Below are positions 47,701 to 59,968 of a stretch of 64,000 bases of DNA, in pieces. Position numbers and translations under genes: made by a program. Source of the DNA: Hirundichthys speculiger (Eukaryota; Chordata; Actinopteri; Beloniformes; Exocoetidae); contig JAGFBZ010000692.1 in assembly GCA_018398805.1 (NCBI GenBank), positions 248,001-312,000 of the forward strand, read 5' to 3'. The notes under the pieces were generated by a model, which searched no databases, had not been told where the DNA came from, and was given only the letters and a program-made list of their open reading frames with translations. Within the stretch, counting starts at the first letter, position 1; each line of letters opens with the position of its first letter.

Positions 47701-48629
47701 GTAAGTACCACCATGAAGACGCTGTGGGTTCATTAGCTGTGGAGGGTTGCTCGTGCTCCCGGAGACGTCCTGTTGGTTTGACGGGACGAACCGGGCTGCG
47801 ACAAAACTGTGACAACCCCTGCGATGAGTTCTCGGTTCATGTGTTACAAGCTGCTGAAATTAAAGCAGCCCGGTGTAACTTTAGTGCCATAAAGACACGG
47901 AGACGTGTCGATTTAACCGCCGGGTCGTTTTAGCGTACCGACGGGTCTGTTATCCAGAGCCGTAATCAGTGAGTGCATGTTAAATAACAGAATCGTCCCC
48001 GTGTGGTAGGACTCTGTAATTCAGCGTGACTTTCAGAGCCGAATTTAATGAACGCTGTGGAGAAGAGACTCCTCCGACTGTTGAAGTCTCGGTTCTGTCT
48101 CGCTTCCGGCTGAGGGTGGGCCGGCCCGTCTGATTGCAGGATGTTCAGAGTCCCCTCTAATTTCATGTTTTTGCCGTGGAGCAGCCTTGAATGGGTTATT
48201 CTGGGTCGACGCGCCAGACTCTCCAGACGAGTGCACTTGAGTCTTTTATTGCGGCTCAGACTGAGGCCCACGTTTGATGCGACGTCGTCTTCATACGCTT
48301 ATGTAACGTCGTTCATTTCCATCCGCAGTCCATTAATTATTCACTTGGATCTCATACTGGTGATGGGACGGTCAGACCAGTGCATCAGATCTTCCTGACG
48401 GTTCCCAGAGGAGTCTGGACTTTTGATGCATTTCTCTTTTTGTCAGTTTGAGCCTGATGAATCCTGGACGTTCGGTTTATCGAGACAGAAACGAGACAGA
48501 AACGACCCCCCCAAACACATGTTATTGCAGAAATGAGACGTGACCAGCAGAAGCGACTTATTCTGACATTCTATGGAATGAGCTGGAGGAGGAAGAAGGG
48601 AGGAGGAAAGGGAGAAGAGCGGTGGAGGC
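47701..48629 (+). other. Intron after microexon
   Basis: Starts with gtaagtacc. Frames at 47966-48398 are overlapping and unsupported. Confidence 0.55.
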
Positions 48630-49075
48630 ACCACTCAGCAGATCATGTTGGCGTCTCCCTGCAGCGTAGGCCTATAGCAGCATAGCTATGATGAAGCTGT
48701 GATTAAGACGAGCTACTCTAGTCTGAGCTCCTATAACTATGGTTATAACTATTAGCCCCTACACACTATAGTTTAGACTAACTGTAGGCTTTACTGAAAC
48801 AGAAATGTTTTCAGTTTACTTTTAAAACTGGTAGCTGGTTCCATAATAAAGGTGCCTGGTAGCGGAAGGTTCGTCCATCAAATCTACTTTTAGATATTCT
48901 AGGAACAACGAGTAATCCTGCACTCTGAGAGCAGAGAGCTCTATTAGGAGAATAACGTGCTATCAAGTCGTGCTATCGAACCCACGATTAAGCGAATACA
49001 AATCGTCCAGTGTTTGGAAGCTCTTAAACTGAGGATAAAACCACGTGATTTTAGTCTCACTGGTAGATATTTTTC
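48630..49075 (+). repeat. Dispersed repeat, percomorph type
   Basis: The text from cagatcatgttggcgtctcc through gtaggcctatagcagcatag, gctggttccataataaaggtg and gagagcagagagctctatta matches in order a repeat I have seen widely in percomorph genomes. It is diverged and 3'-truncated. I cannot state its class. Confidence 0.5.
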
Positions 49076-49836
49076 TTGAGGCTTCATAACTGTTCAGCCT
49101 CATTACCTGGAGGATGGAAATGCTCTTCACTGTTTACAAAAAAAAAAATCTTGAGTACATTTTAAGTGTTTAAATTAAGTTTCATTTAGTTTTTTCCCTC
49201 CCTGACAACATGTCATCCTTCCGGGGGCTAATAACCGGACGGCCCTCAACTCAGTTTCAGTGTTTCCAGTCACCTTCTCGGTCGTTTTGTCTGCTCGGCT
49301 GCAGACCAATAATTAAATCCTCCTGAAACGGAGCAACATCTGCTCCGTGACCACAGGTTGTGGTCGTCCCAGGAGTGAGAAGCTACTCAGTCAGCGTTAA
49401 ATAACTTGTTGTCACCTGAAGCTCATTAATCACCTGTTTGCTCAGTTAAATCCAGGTGGTGACTTAGTTTTTTTTTTTTCTCTTTGGCCAAGCTGTGTAT
49501 CATATGTAGAGAATTACCCATGACACCTTGCTGCCACCTCAGCAGAGGACGCGCCTCCTTTGATAGAGGTGACCCATTAATAAAAACTGCTGCTGCCAGA
49601 TCGCCAACAGCACCGGTTTATTTTTAGCGCTGGAGCCTTGATTGACCTTCGTTACCTGTTGTATTAAAAATGGGGTCAGGTCACCATGGCTGTCCAGTGA
49701 TATTAATATCTAATGTGGAATATCAATCCCATGTGGGATATTGCTCAGGCGCCATGGCATGATTTTTGAGACACGTAGCTGTCGGAAGGAATTAGCTCAA
49801 GGCTTAACGTATTGATAAACAGTGTTTAAGAATGAC
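49076..49836. other. No clear feature, possible conserved block
   Basis: Repeat-poor, with several attaat and taataaa motifs at 49300-49720 and even composition; could be regulatory, not provable here. Confidence 0.4.
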
Positions 49837-50942
49837 TGTTTTTTTTTTTTTTTTTTAAACCGATACCGATAACCAATAACACACACATATACCTAAGATC
49901 ATTACATCAATACTATGAACCAAACCATAAACAGTTTTGACTCTTTACATGACTTTTTTTTTTTTTTCCTATGAAAAACTATTGGAAGCCTCTCAAACAT
50001 TTTCTTAAAGCTATCAAACAAACCTATTTGATATCTCACATTAACTTTAATAAGGTTCATTACTGACTGATATAAAAAATAAAGGCTCCTAGAACTGATG
50101 GAAATACATGCATCAAAATTACTAACTGAAAAAGTGCATTCCAAAAGTTTACAAAAAATAAATACAGATAGAAAATTAATGCACTGACACAAGTTGGATT
50201 CAAACATTTCACCTTTGCCCGTGGGTCATCTTTGGCTAATTTCTTGGATTTTTCAAAAGCCTTGTTGATGTGTGTAAGTTCTGGTGAATTCTCTGCTCCT
50301 GGTTTGCTCATGTTAGCGTTAGCTCTTGTTAGCACCATTTTAAAACTTTCAAAAGTGATGGTTATGTTTCAGATGGCTGATCAGGTTTGACGTATTAAAG
50401 CTTGTGCTATTTTTCCCTCCTCGTGGAATTTACTTGGAGCATTTGTCACAAATAACCAGTGAACTATCTTCTTCTGAAACTTTAAAGAAGTTCCATCGCC
50501 GCCATGTTGTTTGTTTTCATCAGCACGCTGTGCTGCATTCAAGGTGTAACATAAATTCCTCCGTTTCCTTCCTCGTTTGCTAGTCGTTCTTTCAGCCTTT
50601 TCTATTTTTTCTATTTTTGTATGTGTAACATGAGGGAAAATACTCTGAATATCAATTCAAGTCAGCAACTACCAAAATAATGACCGAGTTAACGAGTTGT
50701 TTTCTGGCATGAGGGGATATTCTTGATTTTCCTTATTGAGAAATTATTTTTCTGATTATGATGCCGACGTCACTTGAACAAAACATTCACTGCCGGTTAT
50801 TTGGGTTTTCAGAGGGAGCGAGGCACTGCCGTGTTGACAAAAATATATGTTATCTATTGGCTATTTGTCATGATATTGGACTTATGGAAATGACGTCATA
50901 ATTTCCAGTAACTATCGGGCCGATAATTATCGTGCACCCCTA
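49837..50942 (-). mobile_element. hAT-G-like element, left end unresolved
   Basis: The right end reads ggccgataattatcgtgcacccct(a), an inverted hAT-like terminus (taggggtgcacgataatt). The left side holds a poly(T) run and aaaccgataccgataacc, but I find no clean terminus and no target duplication. A minus-strand frame at 50338-50060 (MVLTRANANMSKPGAENSPE) has no recognised domain. Confidence 0.55.
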
Positions 50943-51039
50943 ATTGCTGCTCCAAATACTGCATATGTAGCTGCAGAAAAACCTCTAGTGACCAATAATA
51001 GCGGTTCAGCCTGACAGAAAGCAGCCATTTCTTTTTTTT

Positions 51040-51105
51040 GTTTTTTTTTTAAATAACGTCATAATTTCTGATAACTATCAGGCTGATAGTTATCGTGCAC
51101 CCCTA
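51040..51105 (-). mobile_element. hAT-G terminal fragment
   Basis: The sequence aaataacgtcataatttctg ataactatcaggctgatagt tatcgtgcacccct repeats the right end of hAT-G at 50885-50942. It is a solo end, later hit by hAT-A copy 4. Confidence 0.7.
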
Positions 51106-51110
51106 TGAGT

Positions 51111-51728
51111 TAGTGCTGGGCAATATGACGATACATATCGTGGGGACGATAGAAAAGTGTGTATCGTGCCATTTCTCTTCTATCGTTTCTATCATTTCTA
51201 ACCTAATTTTATCAATTATTACAGCAAATATGTAATTAAATAACCTGCAATGATAAATTTGATAGAAACATATTTACTTCTACACTTTTATTCATGGTTA
51301 ATGCCTTAAACAGAGTTCTCTTCAACCCTGATGTTTACTTTAGACACTTTATATTGGTTTGCAAACTTTGCACTACAAGGTTACAGATTTCAGAAAGTTG
51401 AAAAATAATTTGTGTTTATTTTTTATAGCTGAACTTCAGTGCAAAAATGTGTTTTTCCTCTCAGAAACTGTTGTGCACTTTAAAAAAATGTGAAAGCTAC
51501 TGTACCTCTGTACCTACCTGTTTTTGCTGCACTAAAATGTATGTTTGTGACAGTTCAGCTAAATGTCCTTTCAAAATAAAGTTAAAAAGTTAGCAATGAA
51601 ATTTTTGTCAGACTTTTCAGAGAATAACTGAAAACATACTTTATTATGGTATATTGTGATATATATCGTTATCGTGATATAAAATAGTCCATATCGTGAT
51701 ATGATTTTTTTCATATCGCCCAGCACTA
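51111..51728 (+). mobile_element. hAT-A copy 4 (non-autonomous)
   Basis: This 618-bp copy has the perfect duplication ctatgagt at 51103-51110 and 51729-51736. It landed in the last bases of a hAT-G terminal fragment, so it is younger than that fragment. Confidence 0.92.
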
Positions 51729-51736
51729 CTATGAGT

Positions 51737-54700
51737 TACAATGACCATCTCTGCTTGTATACAAATGGAGATTAAATCCACTTGCACCTTCTGTCCGATT
51801 GTCAAGTGCTTTTAAAGTGTTTTACAACTGGCTAACTAGAACCTCAATCAATTATTGGTAAGCTAATATGCACTATTAGTAATATTTTTACAACATTACC
51901 ATAGTAATGCTGTGTGTCTATGACATAGCTGACGTGACTGCCTCAAACTCATCACCGTAGGTTTGTCTGAGAGGGCGATAACTTGATGTCCGCCTGAGTC
52001 TCAGTGGCGAGTAAAACCTGGACGTGACGGTTTCCAGGCTCCACATCTGCGTTTGTTCTGCGATGGGAGGAAGTGGGAGGTTTTCCTGTGACAGAGAGCC
52101 ATCTGCTGAACGTTTGAGGTCATTAACTGGAAGCCTTTCTAATTAAATACCGGAGCATTCGCCGCTGGATCTCCTCTTCCAGGGCCGCGTCGCGCGTCGG
52201 ATTGCACATTTACATTTGGAGATCGTTTTCAGCAGGAGTCATCAAAGTGCAGGGATAATTATAACCCGTCTGGAGGTCTTCTGCGAGGTTCAGTCAAATA
52301 ACTGGAGATTAATCATTTTGTAAAGTGGCCTCAGGACGCACATGCCGGATTGTTTTGGGTCGTGTTTCCCGTCATCAGCCGTCTTGACTCGGAGCGACGG
52401 CGCTTTTCCGTTGGACAGAAATGTCAGTCTGACCTGTTGACTGCAGGTTGTGTTTCAGTTGGTTTAACAGATGCTGTCAGCTGAACTCAATCAGCTCGAT
52501 CGCTGCTGTGAAGGTTCTCTCTGTTGAGAAACATGTCAATGCTCCACAACCTAAATGTAGTTTTCTTAAAGATATTTTTGCTCTTTTACGTGTCGTTACA
52601 GCCTCGTTCTTCTTTTTGTTTTTTATTCTTTTTTTTTTTGATTTAATAATCAGCTTTCTGATCATTAAAGTCTAAGAATCTCCATCTGATTAAGATGCAG
52701 CCCTTAATCAGTTTTATGATTTATTTAAGTAAATTTATGCATCATTTACTACATCCTTAAATATGAATATTTATTCAGTGTTTCAGTGTACGCTGCTTAA
52801 AAAAAAAAAAAAAAGCAGTAGAAATGAAATGAAGCAGTAGAAAACAAACTATTAAATGATATCAAAATAACCAGCTAAAAATATGGAATGAAATACAGAT
52901 AAGTTGTTTTCTTCCTCCTTTAGTGTGGTGTTTGGGCCATAATTGTACCTTGGGAAAAAAAAAAAGATGTTTTCAAACAGTACAAAACGATGATGGTGAA
53001 CAGTTCTGTAAAATAAAGTCCAGTTTTGTCCCCATTTGTTACTTTTTTCACGTTCAGATAAAGTTAGTTGACGTCCACGTCCAGTAAATTGATTTCTAAA
53101 GTGCCATCGGTGTCGGCCCAGGCCTCGTCCCGCCTCCTCCTGTTCGTCGTCGGGCTGTCTCTTTTGAAATCGGTCTTGAAGCTTGGTGCTGCCTGCTGTC
53201 CACCGCGACATGGCGCTGGGCAGAGATGATATGATGCATCATAGCTGAGGTTTTGATTGGCAGTTACCAAAAAAATAGTGCTTTCCAGCAAAGAAAATAT
53301 TTTTCTCACATTTAGCTTCCTCTTTTCTGTCTTTATCGAATCTGTAGTAATAAAAGCCTCATGCTTTAACAGCTCTACATTTGATTAGGCATGAAATGGT
53401 GCCTGTATTCACCACAAATGTTTATGAAGTCCATCATGACGGTGCTCATCATTTTAACTGTCACTCCACCTCAAATCTAGTCCGTGTCTGTGATTCAATT
53501 CTGTTTCACTGCAAATGCACCAGAAATCACCACGGCGGCCCAAACAATCAGCAGCATCTCACCTCAGATTGATCCTCATGGCTCTGACGCTGCCCCCGAG
53601 TGGCTGCACTGCGCCATTACACGTGGACGTGCTTTTTCAGGAGCACCAGCACAGACCAGCACAGGTCACCAGGCTCTGACTGGGACCTACTGGGACCTGC
53701 TGGGATCTGAGAAGGTGAGAGGATCGGCTGAGATGGTGAAGGTTCTGGTGGGAGGATGGAGGTGGATCTGTTTGGACCAGAGAGGATATGAGTTGGTTGG
53801 TGGGACAGAGAGACGGAAACATGATTCACTGGAGCAAAAAAGAAGGAAGCTGAACAGTAAACCACACTGTTTTTTCTTACTTCATGTATGGTAGCAGTTA
53901 AATACTTTTAATTAAAAAACCTTTTTAAATCAACAAAATTAATAAATTACCAGCCTCAATCTCCTGAAGAGTCGAATCAGCCGAATCTTGCCTTTACATC
54001 AATTCTTTTATAGAGTTCTCGTTCTCTAATGGCTCGCCTTGAGCTCTATTTATGCACTATTTTTTATTTTTTATGTTTCATTTGATGTCTTAATCTTTTC
54101 ACTAAGTGACACCTCGGCCTGCGTTTTGAGGGATGACTGTGATGGGAAATGATCCCAGCTTCTGCTGATGCCGGAAGATGTTTAGATGGACTGTTTTAAT
54201 AAATCTGCAGACTTGGATTAAAACAAACCGACGCCTTCAGGCCGAATGAAGTTTCTTTCACACATCAAAGGCGCATTGATTCAACGATAATTAAATTAAA
54301 ACATGTTCAGTCTGAAATCAATTTTTTCTTCGGTCTTTGTATTTCATTTTGTCCACTCAATCTTCTCGCCTGATTCAGACAAACTTAATAAACCAGGCTG
54401 GTCTCATTTGGGATGTAATTTTTAAAAAAAAAACTCATTTATATTGTTAATGGGAGCTGAAACAAAAATGTTGGTGTGTGTGGGTTTTAAATGTTTTAGT
54501 GGGAAAGTCACATTTGAACCTTGGTACCAGGGGTCTGCACATCTGTCCAGATGAATTTGACGAGCTCGTAAAGAAAAAAAAAATGCTGCAGCTGCTCCTG
54601 AATTTTTGTGTGCATGAATGTGAACCCGGAGGCGAGTTAAAACATGTCGGTAAAATGTTTTTCATGCGTCTGTGGAGCAGCGGCTCCTCTGACTGTGAAC

Positions 54701-55036
54701 GGTTCACCAAACCGAGGTGAAATGGACCTGATCTGAAATATGCAGACATTTATAAAATAATGCTTTTGAAGTATTCTATGATATACGTTTTATTTATCTT
54801 TTTTTTTTTGGCTCACTCTTGGGAATGAAGTGAAGAGTTTGATCAAGAAGAGACGGTTTCTGGTCTCTGTTTGCTCTGTTTGTACTTTAAAGCAACACAG
54901 ATGTATTTTTTGTAGTTTTTAGTGCCTTGGGCTCCCCCTGTAGGCAGTGAAGATTAAATCAGTTTTACGCTGTCTAACATTTACTTTTATTAGGTGTCTG
55001 TTTCAGTCACTCGCTCATTTTCTCTTCCGTCATTGC
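51737..55036. other. Long repeat-poor intron segment
   Basis: At 3.3 kb this is the longest stretch without a recognised transposon. The candidate frame at 53064-53215 and a ggacctactgggacctgctg tandem motif near 53682 are the only notable items. Confidence 0.5.
53064..53215 (-). other. Weak minus-strand coding candidate
   Basis: A minus-strand frame ends RRRRDEAWADTDGTLEINLL followed by DVDVN and a stop. The acidic, non-repetitive end looks protein-like, and a possible acceptor (tctgcccag) lies just upstream. I recognise no family and see no other exon, so it is reported only as a candidate. Confidence 0.15.
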
Positions 55037-55340
55037 TAGGGGTGAGTATTGGCAAGGACCTCGCAATACGATATGTATCAGGATACTTGGGTCACGATAT
55101 ATTATCGTGATATATTGTGATATTATACCCAGTTAATATCAAAATTAAAAGTAGAGATGAAAAATCAAGTTGCTGTATATGTTCATCAGATGATGATCAT
55201 TCAGAGGACAAATTGAGTCAAAACTATTTGCTTCAAAACTTTTTGTTTATTATTCCACATTTAAATTTTAAACAATTTAAATGTGAAAATTAAACCATTT
55301 TTCCTAAAAAATCGATATTAGGAGCTGAAAAATCGATATT
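55037..55340 (+). mobile_element. hAT-B copy 5, 3'-truncated
   Basis: It starts with the canonical taggggtgagtattggcaagg and follows the family to aaaatcgatattaggagctgaaaaatcgatatt. It then runs into unrelated sequence at about 55340, so the distal terminus is missing. Confidence 0.85.
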
Positions 55341-55794
55341 CGGTCAAAAATTGAGTCCAAATCTGCTTTTCTTGAGCGCGATGGTCGCTTCTGCTGTGAT
55401 GTTTCGTCATGTGACGGTGACTGTTAACGATGCGCAGCGCCCGACTGAGACGGGGCTCGGAGCTAGCTTCGTCCGGTTTTTGCCAACACCAGGCGCGCTG
55501 CAGCTTTACGTCGCTTGGCAAAAGTAAGCAAATGTTTAGACGAAACTGAAAGTGATATTTTAACGTAAACAAAAGTCCTTGAGTGGATTATGCAGATGAT
55601 GCGGGCAGGTGGAGTCGGTTACCCTCCAACTGAAGGAACGTCCGTGCGATCCCCAGGACCGTCTTGTGTCCGATGTAATTACCGACGCCAAACCAATGTT
55701 AAGATCCAATTTTCTAGATTATTAACAACGAAAAACCCTTTGGAAGAAGAATGGGGGAAAAAAAAAAAAACTTGAGAAGCCTGGTTTCCTTCAG
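55341..55794. other. No feature recognised
   Basis: Sequence after truncated hAT-B copy 5, up to repeat K copy 2. Confidence 0.55.
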
Positions 55795-56010
55795 TGGCGG
55801 TCCAGGATTAAAGCGTGGAGGCTGGCGCTGTGACCCGGCTGACCTGCCGTCACGTCTCCATCGAAGCGACGGACCCGGCAGGATCCAGTGACTCTGCAAA
55901 GTACCGCTCCGTGCCACCTGGTGGCGGAAGTGCGCCACGTCCTCTGCTGCCCAGCTGTCAGCAAAGGTCAGAAGACGAGGACAAAGAAGAAACACGAACT
56001 GGAACAAGAA
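55795..56010 (+). repeat. Dispersed repeat K, copy 2
   Basis: It carries gacggacccggcaggatcca gtgactctgc and ctggtggcggaagtgcgcca, followed by a tail acaaagaagaaacacg and aacaagaag. It is the longest of the three copies. Confidence 0.6.
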
Positions 56011-56547
56011 GATCTACATTAAAGAACTCAGATGATTTCTGTTATTCTGCATGCGTACATTGCGACAAACGTGAATGACACTGAGCCGACTGAACGACGA
56101 CGTCTCCTGCCTACAGTGTACCCAGTCAACAGTTTCCCATGATGCCGTGTCTGGTAATGGATAAAAGCCAGTGGGCCGGGCCTCATAAAACCACCCCTGC
56201 TGATGGAAACCAACCCGAAGACATGGAGATATTACAGGAACTGTTCGAGCCAATTTATATGATTTAGTGCCATATTCTGTTTATTTACATTTCCTATGTT
56301 GGGTTCATTCAATTTCCATATTGCCCAGTAGGCGGCTCCACCTGCCTGTGGAGCAGAAATGGTTTGTCTTTTTAGCGTGTATGGCACTGGAGATAATCAG
56401 GTGTGTTAGTTTCCGGCTTGATGAGGGAGCATACAAGTTTTTGACCGTTAATTTGGGTATTTTTATGCACTTGTCAAGGAATTTGTGCATTTTGGACGGG
56501 TTTTTGTGTGGTGTAAATAAACCCACTTTTGAAGTATTATTGCAACT
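56011..56547. other. No feature recognised
   Basis: Intron between repeat K copy 2 and hAT-I copy 2. Confidence 0.55.
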
Positions 56548-56555
56548 GACCTGTG

Positions 56556-57166
56556 TAGGGATGCACATTTTGGATTTTTTTTATGACCGTTAACCTACGC
56601 CCTTTAACGATTAATAACAGATAGTTCCGGGAGGGTTGGCTGCCGCGCGCGTTGTCATGAACGCATGCGGACACTTCCCCGTGTATTACTCTCGCGGTAA
56701 TGTGTCGCCGTCAGCTTGTCGCAGAGATGCCGCCGTCACTTTTGATTTATACTAGCGCGGTCTCTGCTATGTTATTCCACGCCACAACACAAGAGCAACA
56801 ATCACGAACTAGCTAAACTTACTAAACTTATATCTGTTTGTGTTTTTTTCCACTTCCTCACCGTCTCGGCCGTATCCAGACCCACATTCATCACTATCTC
56901 CCTCCATGAATTACTAGAATATGTGCTGTCTTTGTAGTGTGGAGAACCAGAATCGTACAGATGTGGGTACTTCCTCATTTTTTCGATGACGCGCTCTTTT
57001 CTACGCGAATTTAGAATTGACCAATCAGAGGCCTGTTGCACCTGTCGACACGTCCCCATGAGTTGATTGAATTACGTAGCTTAAAAACAAAATTGACCGT
57101 TAGTATTAATCGGTTAGAGTTACTGTTATCGGTTAACGGTTAAACGGTTAACAATGTGCATCCCTA
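56556..57166 (-). mobile_element. hAT-I copy 2, host to Harbinger-like H
   Basis: The ends are tagggatgcacatttt and caatgtgcatccct(a). The perfect 8-bp duplication gacctgtg is at 56548-56555 and 57167-57174. The middle is occupied by Harbinger-like copy 3, and little hAT coding sequence remains. Confidence 0.92.
56683..57033 (-). mobile_element. Harbinger-like element H, copy 3, inside hAT-I
   Basis: This is homologous to copies 1 and 2 from cgtgtattactctcgcgg to accaatcagaggcct, where hAT-I sequence resumes. The minus-strand MADF frame is open (RVIEKMRKYPHLYDSGSP..., WREIVMNVGLD). One difference is a Met/Val-side substitution (IVMNVG instead of IAMNVG). Confidence 0.75.
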
Positions 57167-57174
57167 GACCTGTG

Positions 57175-58061
57175 GAATCTAATTATTTAACTGGCAAGTA
57201 GCCCGTGAACGCGTCAATCACATGTTTAGCCCGGTTTCAGCCACCTCATGGCTTGTAGGTTTATTGTTTTTTAATTCAAAATAAGTCAAGACATTATAGG
57301 AATGTTCACAAGATGTCAAACCCAAGGCTGCCCAGACTCGGGCCTTTTATTTTAAATATCTGAAAAGTGGAAAAAAAAATACCAGTAATCTTATTTTGCT
57401 GTCGTTAAAGTTGATACCTTCTGTAAATCTGTGTAATCCCTGGACATACTAATGTTTGTATCGATCCATTGAAGAGTTCCTTCATTTTTTGCAGCGCATA
57501 GAAAAACCTTTTTTTTTTCCTCTGAAAAAAACATGACAAAAAGAGGTCGGCTGGGTGGATCTTTCTAGGACTGTTGATAAGAACACGACCCGGCTGAAGT
57601 CCTCAGAGCTCAGCACCACCTCGGTCTCGAGCTCCCGCCTGCCTCAGGTTCCTCATTGTGTGGTTAAAGCGATGACATCCACACGTGTTCGCTGCAACAC
57701 AGAAGTCGCTGGTAGACTCGACGGATGAATGTTTGTCTGGTCAACGCGTCGTCATAGATCAATTATCTGCTGCGTCGGCAGGTGAGTCACTCGCAGCTAA
57801 CTGCACGCGGTGCCAAATTATGTATGATGACCTGCCTCCTTTGTTATTCTGCAGTTCACACGGAGGCAATTTCCCGCCGGTGAGTCACCGATTCGTGTTG
57901 ACTTACGTAGAAGTTGATTTTCCTGCATTAAAGAGTTTCTACAACAATGAGTGCACGTCAAGTTTGATGGAGGTGATTTTGAATAAGTGGTGGTTTAAAT
58001 CCCTGCGGTGGTCAGGACAATGTTTTGCGTCACCTGAGGCTATGAATAAGTTATGAATAAC
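57175..58061. other. No feature recognised
   Basis: Intron before the left copy of the local duplication. A frame at 57685-58056 has no domain. Confidence 0.55.
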
Positions 58062-58109
58062 CAACTTAAATAATCCTCCTGGATCCCACTTTTATATTAT
58101 ATGAATTAG

Positions 58110-59197
58110 TAGGGGTGAGTATTGGCAAGGACTTCGCAATACGATATGTATCATGGTACGATATTATCACGATATCACGATATATTGCGATATTCTACAC
58201 AGTTAATATCAAAACTAAAAGTAGAGATGAAAAATCAAATTGCTGTATATGTTCATCAGATGATATTGATCATTCAGAGGACAAATTGAGTCAAAATTAT
58301 TTTCTTCAAAACAACCTATTTATTCTTTATTATTAGTGTTTTTGCACATTTAAATTTTAAACAATTTAAATGTGAAAATTGAACAATTTTCCTAAAAAAT
58401 CGATATTAGGAGCTGAAAAATCGATATTATACAGTAGTTCCTCTCCTTACGAAATTAATTGGTTCTGGAGGTAGTTTCGTAACCTGAAACTTTCGTAAGT
58501 AGAAACGCATTTTCCATGTAAACGCCCTAATCCGTTCCAAGCCCTCCAAAATTCGAACATAATTTTTCTAAATTATAAAAAATGTGTAAATAATACATGA
58601 AAGGACATGAAAACCTGTAAGAAATACATGTCAGAACTAGAAAAGCACTCAGAGAGCGCAGACCTCCACCAAGCGCAACAATTAGCGAAAATTTGAAAGT
58701 GATCCAGAATCCAGGATTTCATCCGGATCACACCCAAAATGAAATCGGTTCTTCCTTTTCACATTTCTGACAACTCTTGAAAGTTTAATAAAAATCCATC
58801 CATAACCTTTTGAGGTATCTTGAACACAGATAAACGCTGGTAAAAACAAAAAATTGTTTGTTTACCTGGGTTGCTGGGTTACGCTCATACAGACAAGGGG
58901 CCCTCCTAGCCAATGGGATGCCAGGAAGATGCTAAGCGACGCACCGCTTTCAAACCGAGATACAGAGCCGACAAGTATGTTTACATTCTGTAGGAGTTGC
59001 GAGTAGCAGCGTGTACTGTATTTTTGCCTTACGTATCCTGAGATTTCTTTCATAACTAGAGGCAATATTTTCCCGTTGACGCGTTTCGTAACCTGAAAAT
59101 TTCGTATGTAGAGACGTTCGTAAGTAGAGGTACCATTGTATTGGGCGGCTGAAAATCGCGATATATTTTCCAAATCGATTTTTTTCACACCCCTATA
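58110..59197 (+). mobile_element. hAT-B copy 6, host to element E
   Basis: This copy has the full ends taggggtgag and cacaccccta, interrupted by the TA-flanked element E (58432-59138). Flanks tgaattag and taaattag agree at 7 of 8. About 48 bp on the left and 30 bp on the right are the same as those around hAT-B copy 7, so the two loci share a local duplication. Confidence 0.9.
58432..59138 (+). mobile_element. Tc1/mariner-like element E, copy 2, inside hAT-B
   Basis: It runs from cagtagttcctctccttacg to taagtagaggtaccattg, flanked by TA. Its removal restores the hAT-B sequence gatattatattgggcgg seen in other copies. The interior holds a single unit of the 33-bp motif that is tandemly repeated in copy 1. 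Confidence 0.92.
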
Positions 59198-59399
59198 AAT
59201 TAGTTATCATTAGTGTGTTTAGATTTAATTGAATTTCAACTGAATACAATAAATCATTAAAGCTACTGACTGGAGCTCAGAAGGGCAGAAAGCCTGCTAA
59301 CAAAATAGTAGTTAAAAATCCACGACATGAACTCCTGAGTCGTTGGATGAGCTGCAGCAGAATTATGCTTCACCTCACCTGTTTATCTGTCGACTCTGA

Positions 59400-59921
59400 T
59401 CTCTGACGGATGTGGGACGAGCCGGTGGTGCAGCGCGTTTCTGTTTCAGAGATGACGTCATCGCGGTCACATTGCGTCGCGCGGTGCGTCCGTCGCGTTC
59501 GGGTCTGTCAAGGTGGCGACACGCAGGGGGAGTTTTGTTACGTGCGTTTTTCTGCTATATTAGCAAGTCACCGGGTGGTGGAGAAAGGGGAGGGAGGAGA
59601 GGGGGGGGGGGCATGCGCTTGCAGGAGCAGGGGGGCGTGTGTTAGGGGAGGGGAGGGGGGTTATTGTCCTGCCTCCGTGCCCTCCACCGGCAGCTGGGAT
59701 CTCGTTTGACAGCGTCAAGGTGGAACGTGGAGAAACCAAAACAAGACCCGCGGCCCCCTCCCCTCCCTCCCCTCCCTTCACCCCCTCCCTTCTTGCAGGG
59801 GGGAGAGAAAACCAATCCGTCTCATCGCTTTGTGGCGGCTGGGTTTTCGTCGGTGCAGGAGGTGAGGGGCAGCCTGAACGCGTATCATGACCACAATAGA
59901 GCAGGCGAGCGCGGTTCAGCC
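59400..59921 (+). promoter_or_regulatory. CpG-rich candidate promoter with CRE
   Basis: This GC- and CpG-rich stretch lies directly upstream of the candidate first exon. It contains a full palindromic CRE (TGACGTCA, 59453-59460), a cluster of cg dinucleotides up to about 59520, and long G and C runs (about 59580-59660 and 59755-59800). Such content is usual for vertebrate promoters and contrasts with the AT-rich introns. There is no experimental support for its use. Confidence 0.45.
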
Positions 59922-59968
59922 ATGAAAGCCCAGCGGGAGCGGCTGAGGATCCCGGGGCTGACGCTGGA
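59922..59968 (+). CDS. Candidate third alternative first exon, MAST locus
   Basis: An ATG opens 15 codons, MKAQRERLRIPGLTL, plus two bases (GA) and then the donor gtgagt. The exon sits in a GC- and CpG-rich stretch with a palindromic cAMP-response element (TGACGTCA) at 59453. It ends in phase 2. That is the entry phase of the exon at 63738, with which it would read ...GLTL-D-LTPRSLSP. It is also the exit phase of the MAST microexon at 47669, so a transcript starting here could rejoin the common MAST exons. The frame stays open for about 260 bases upstream, so the ATG choice rests on its position and on the basic, exon-like peptide. I do not firmly remember this N-terminus in a named protein. 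Membership of the MAST gene is inferred from strand, order and phase. Confidence 0.6.

Larger units (their letters stand above)
58062..59225 (+). repeat. Local direct repeat, left copy
   Basis: This block starts caacttaaataatcctcctg and ends gtgtgtttagatt. It matches 60503-60971 except for the element E insertion and scattered substitutions. The shared bases extend beyond the hAT-B ends, so a DNA duplication carried hAT-B plus its flanks. The candidate first exon at 59922 lies between the two copies. Confidence 0.85.

Noticed and set aside
50060..50338. Minus-strand frame MVLTRANANMSKPGAENSPE... in the hAT-G interval
   Set aside because: The first part looks protein-like, but it soon becomes hydrophobic low-complexity text, and I recognise no transposase or host domain. 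Left as part of the repeat.
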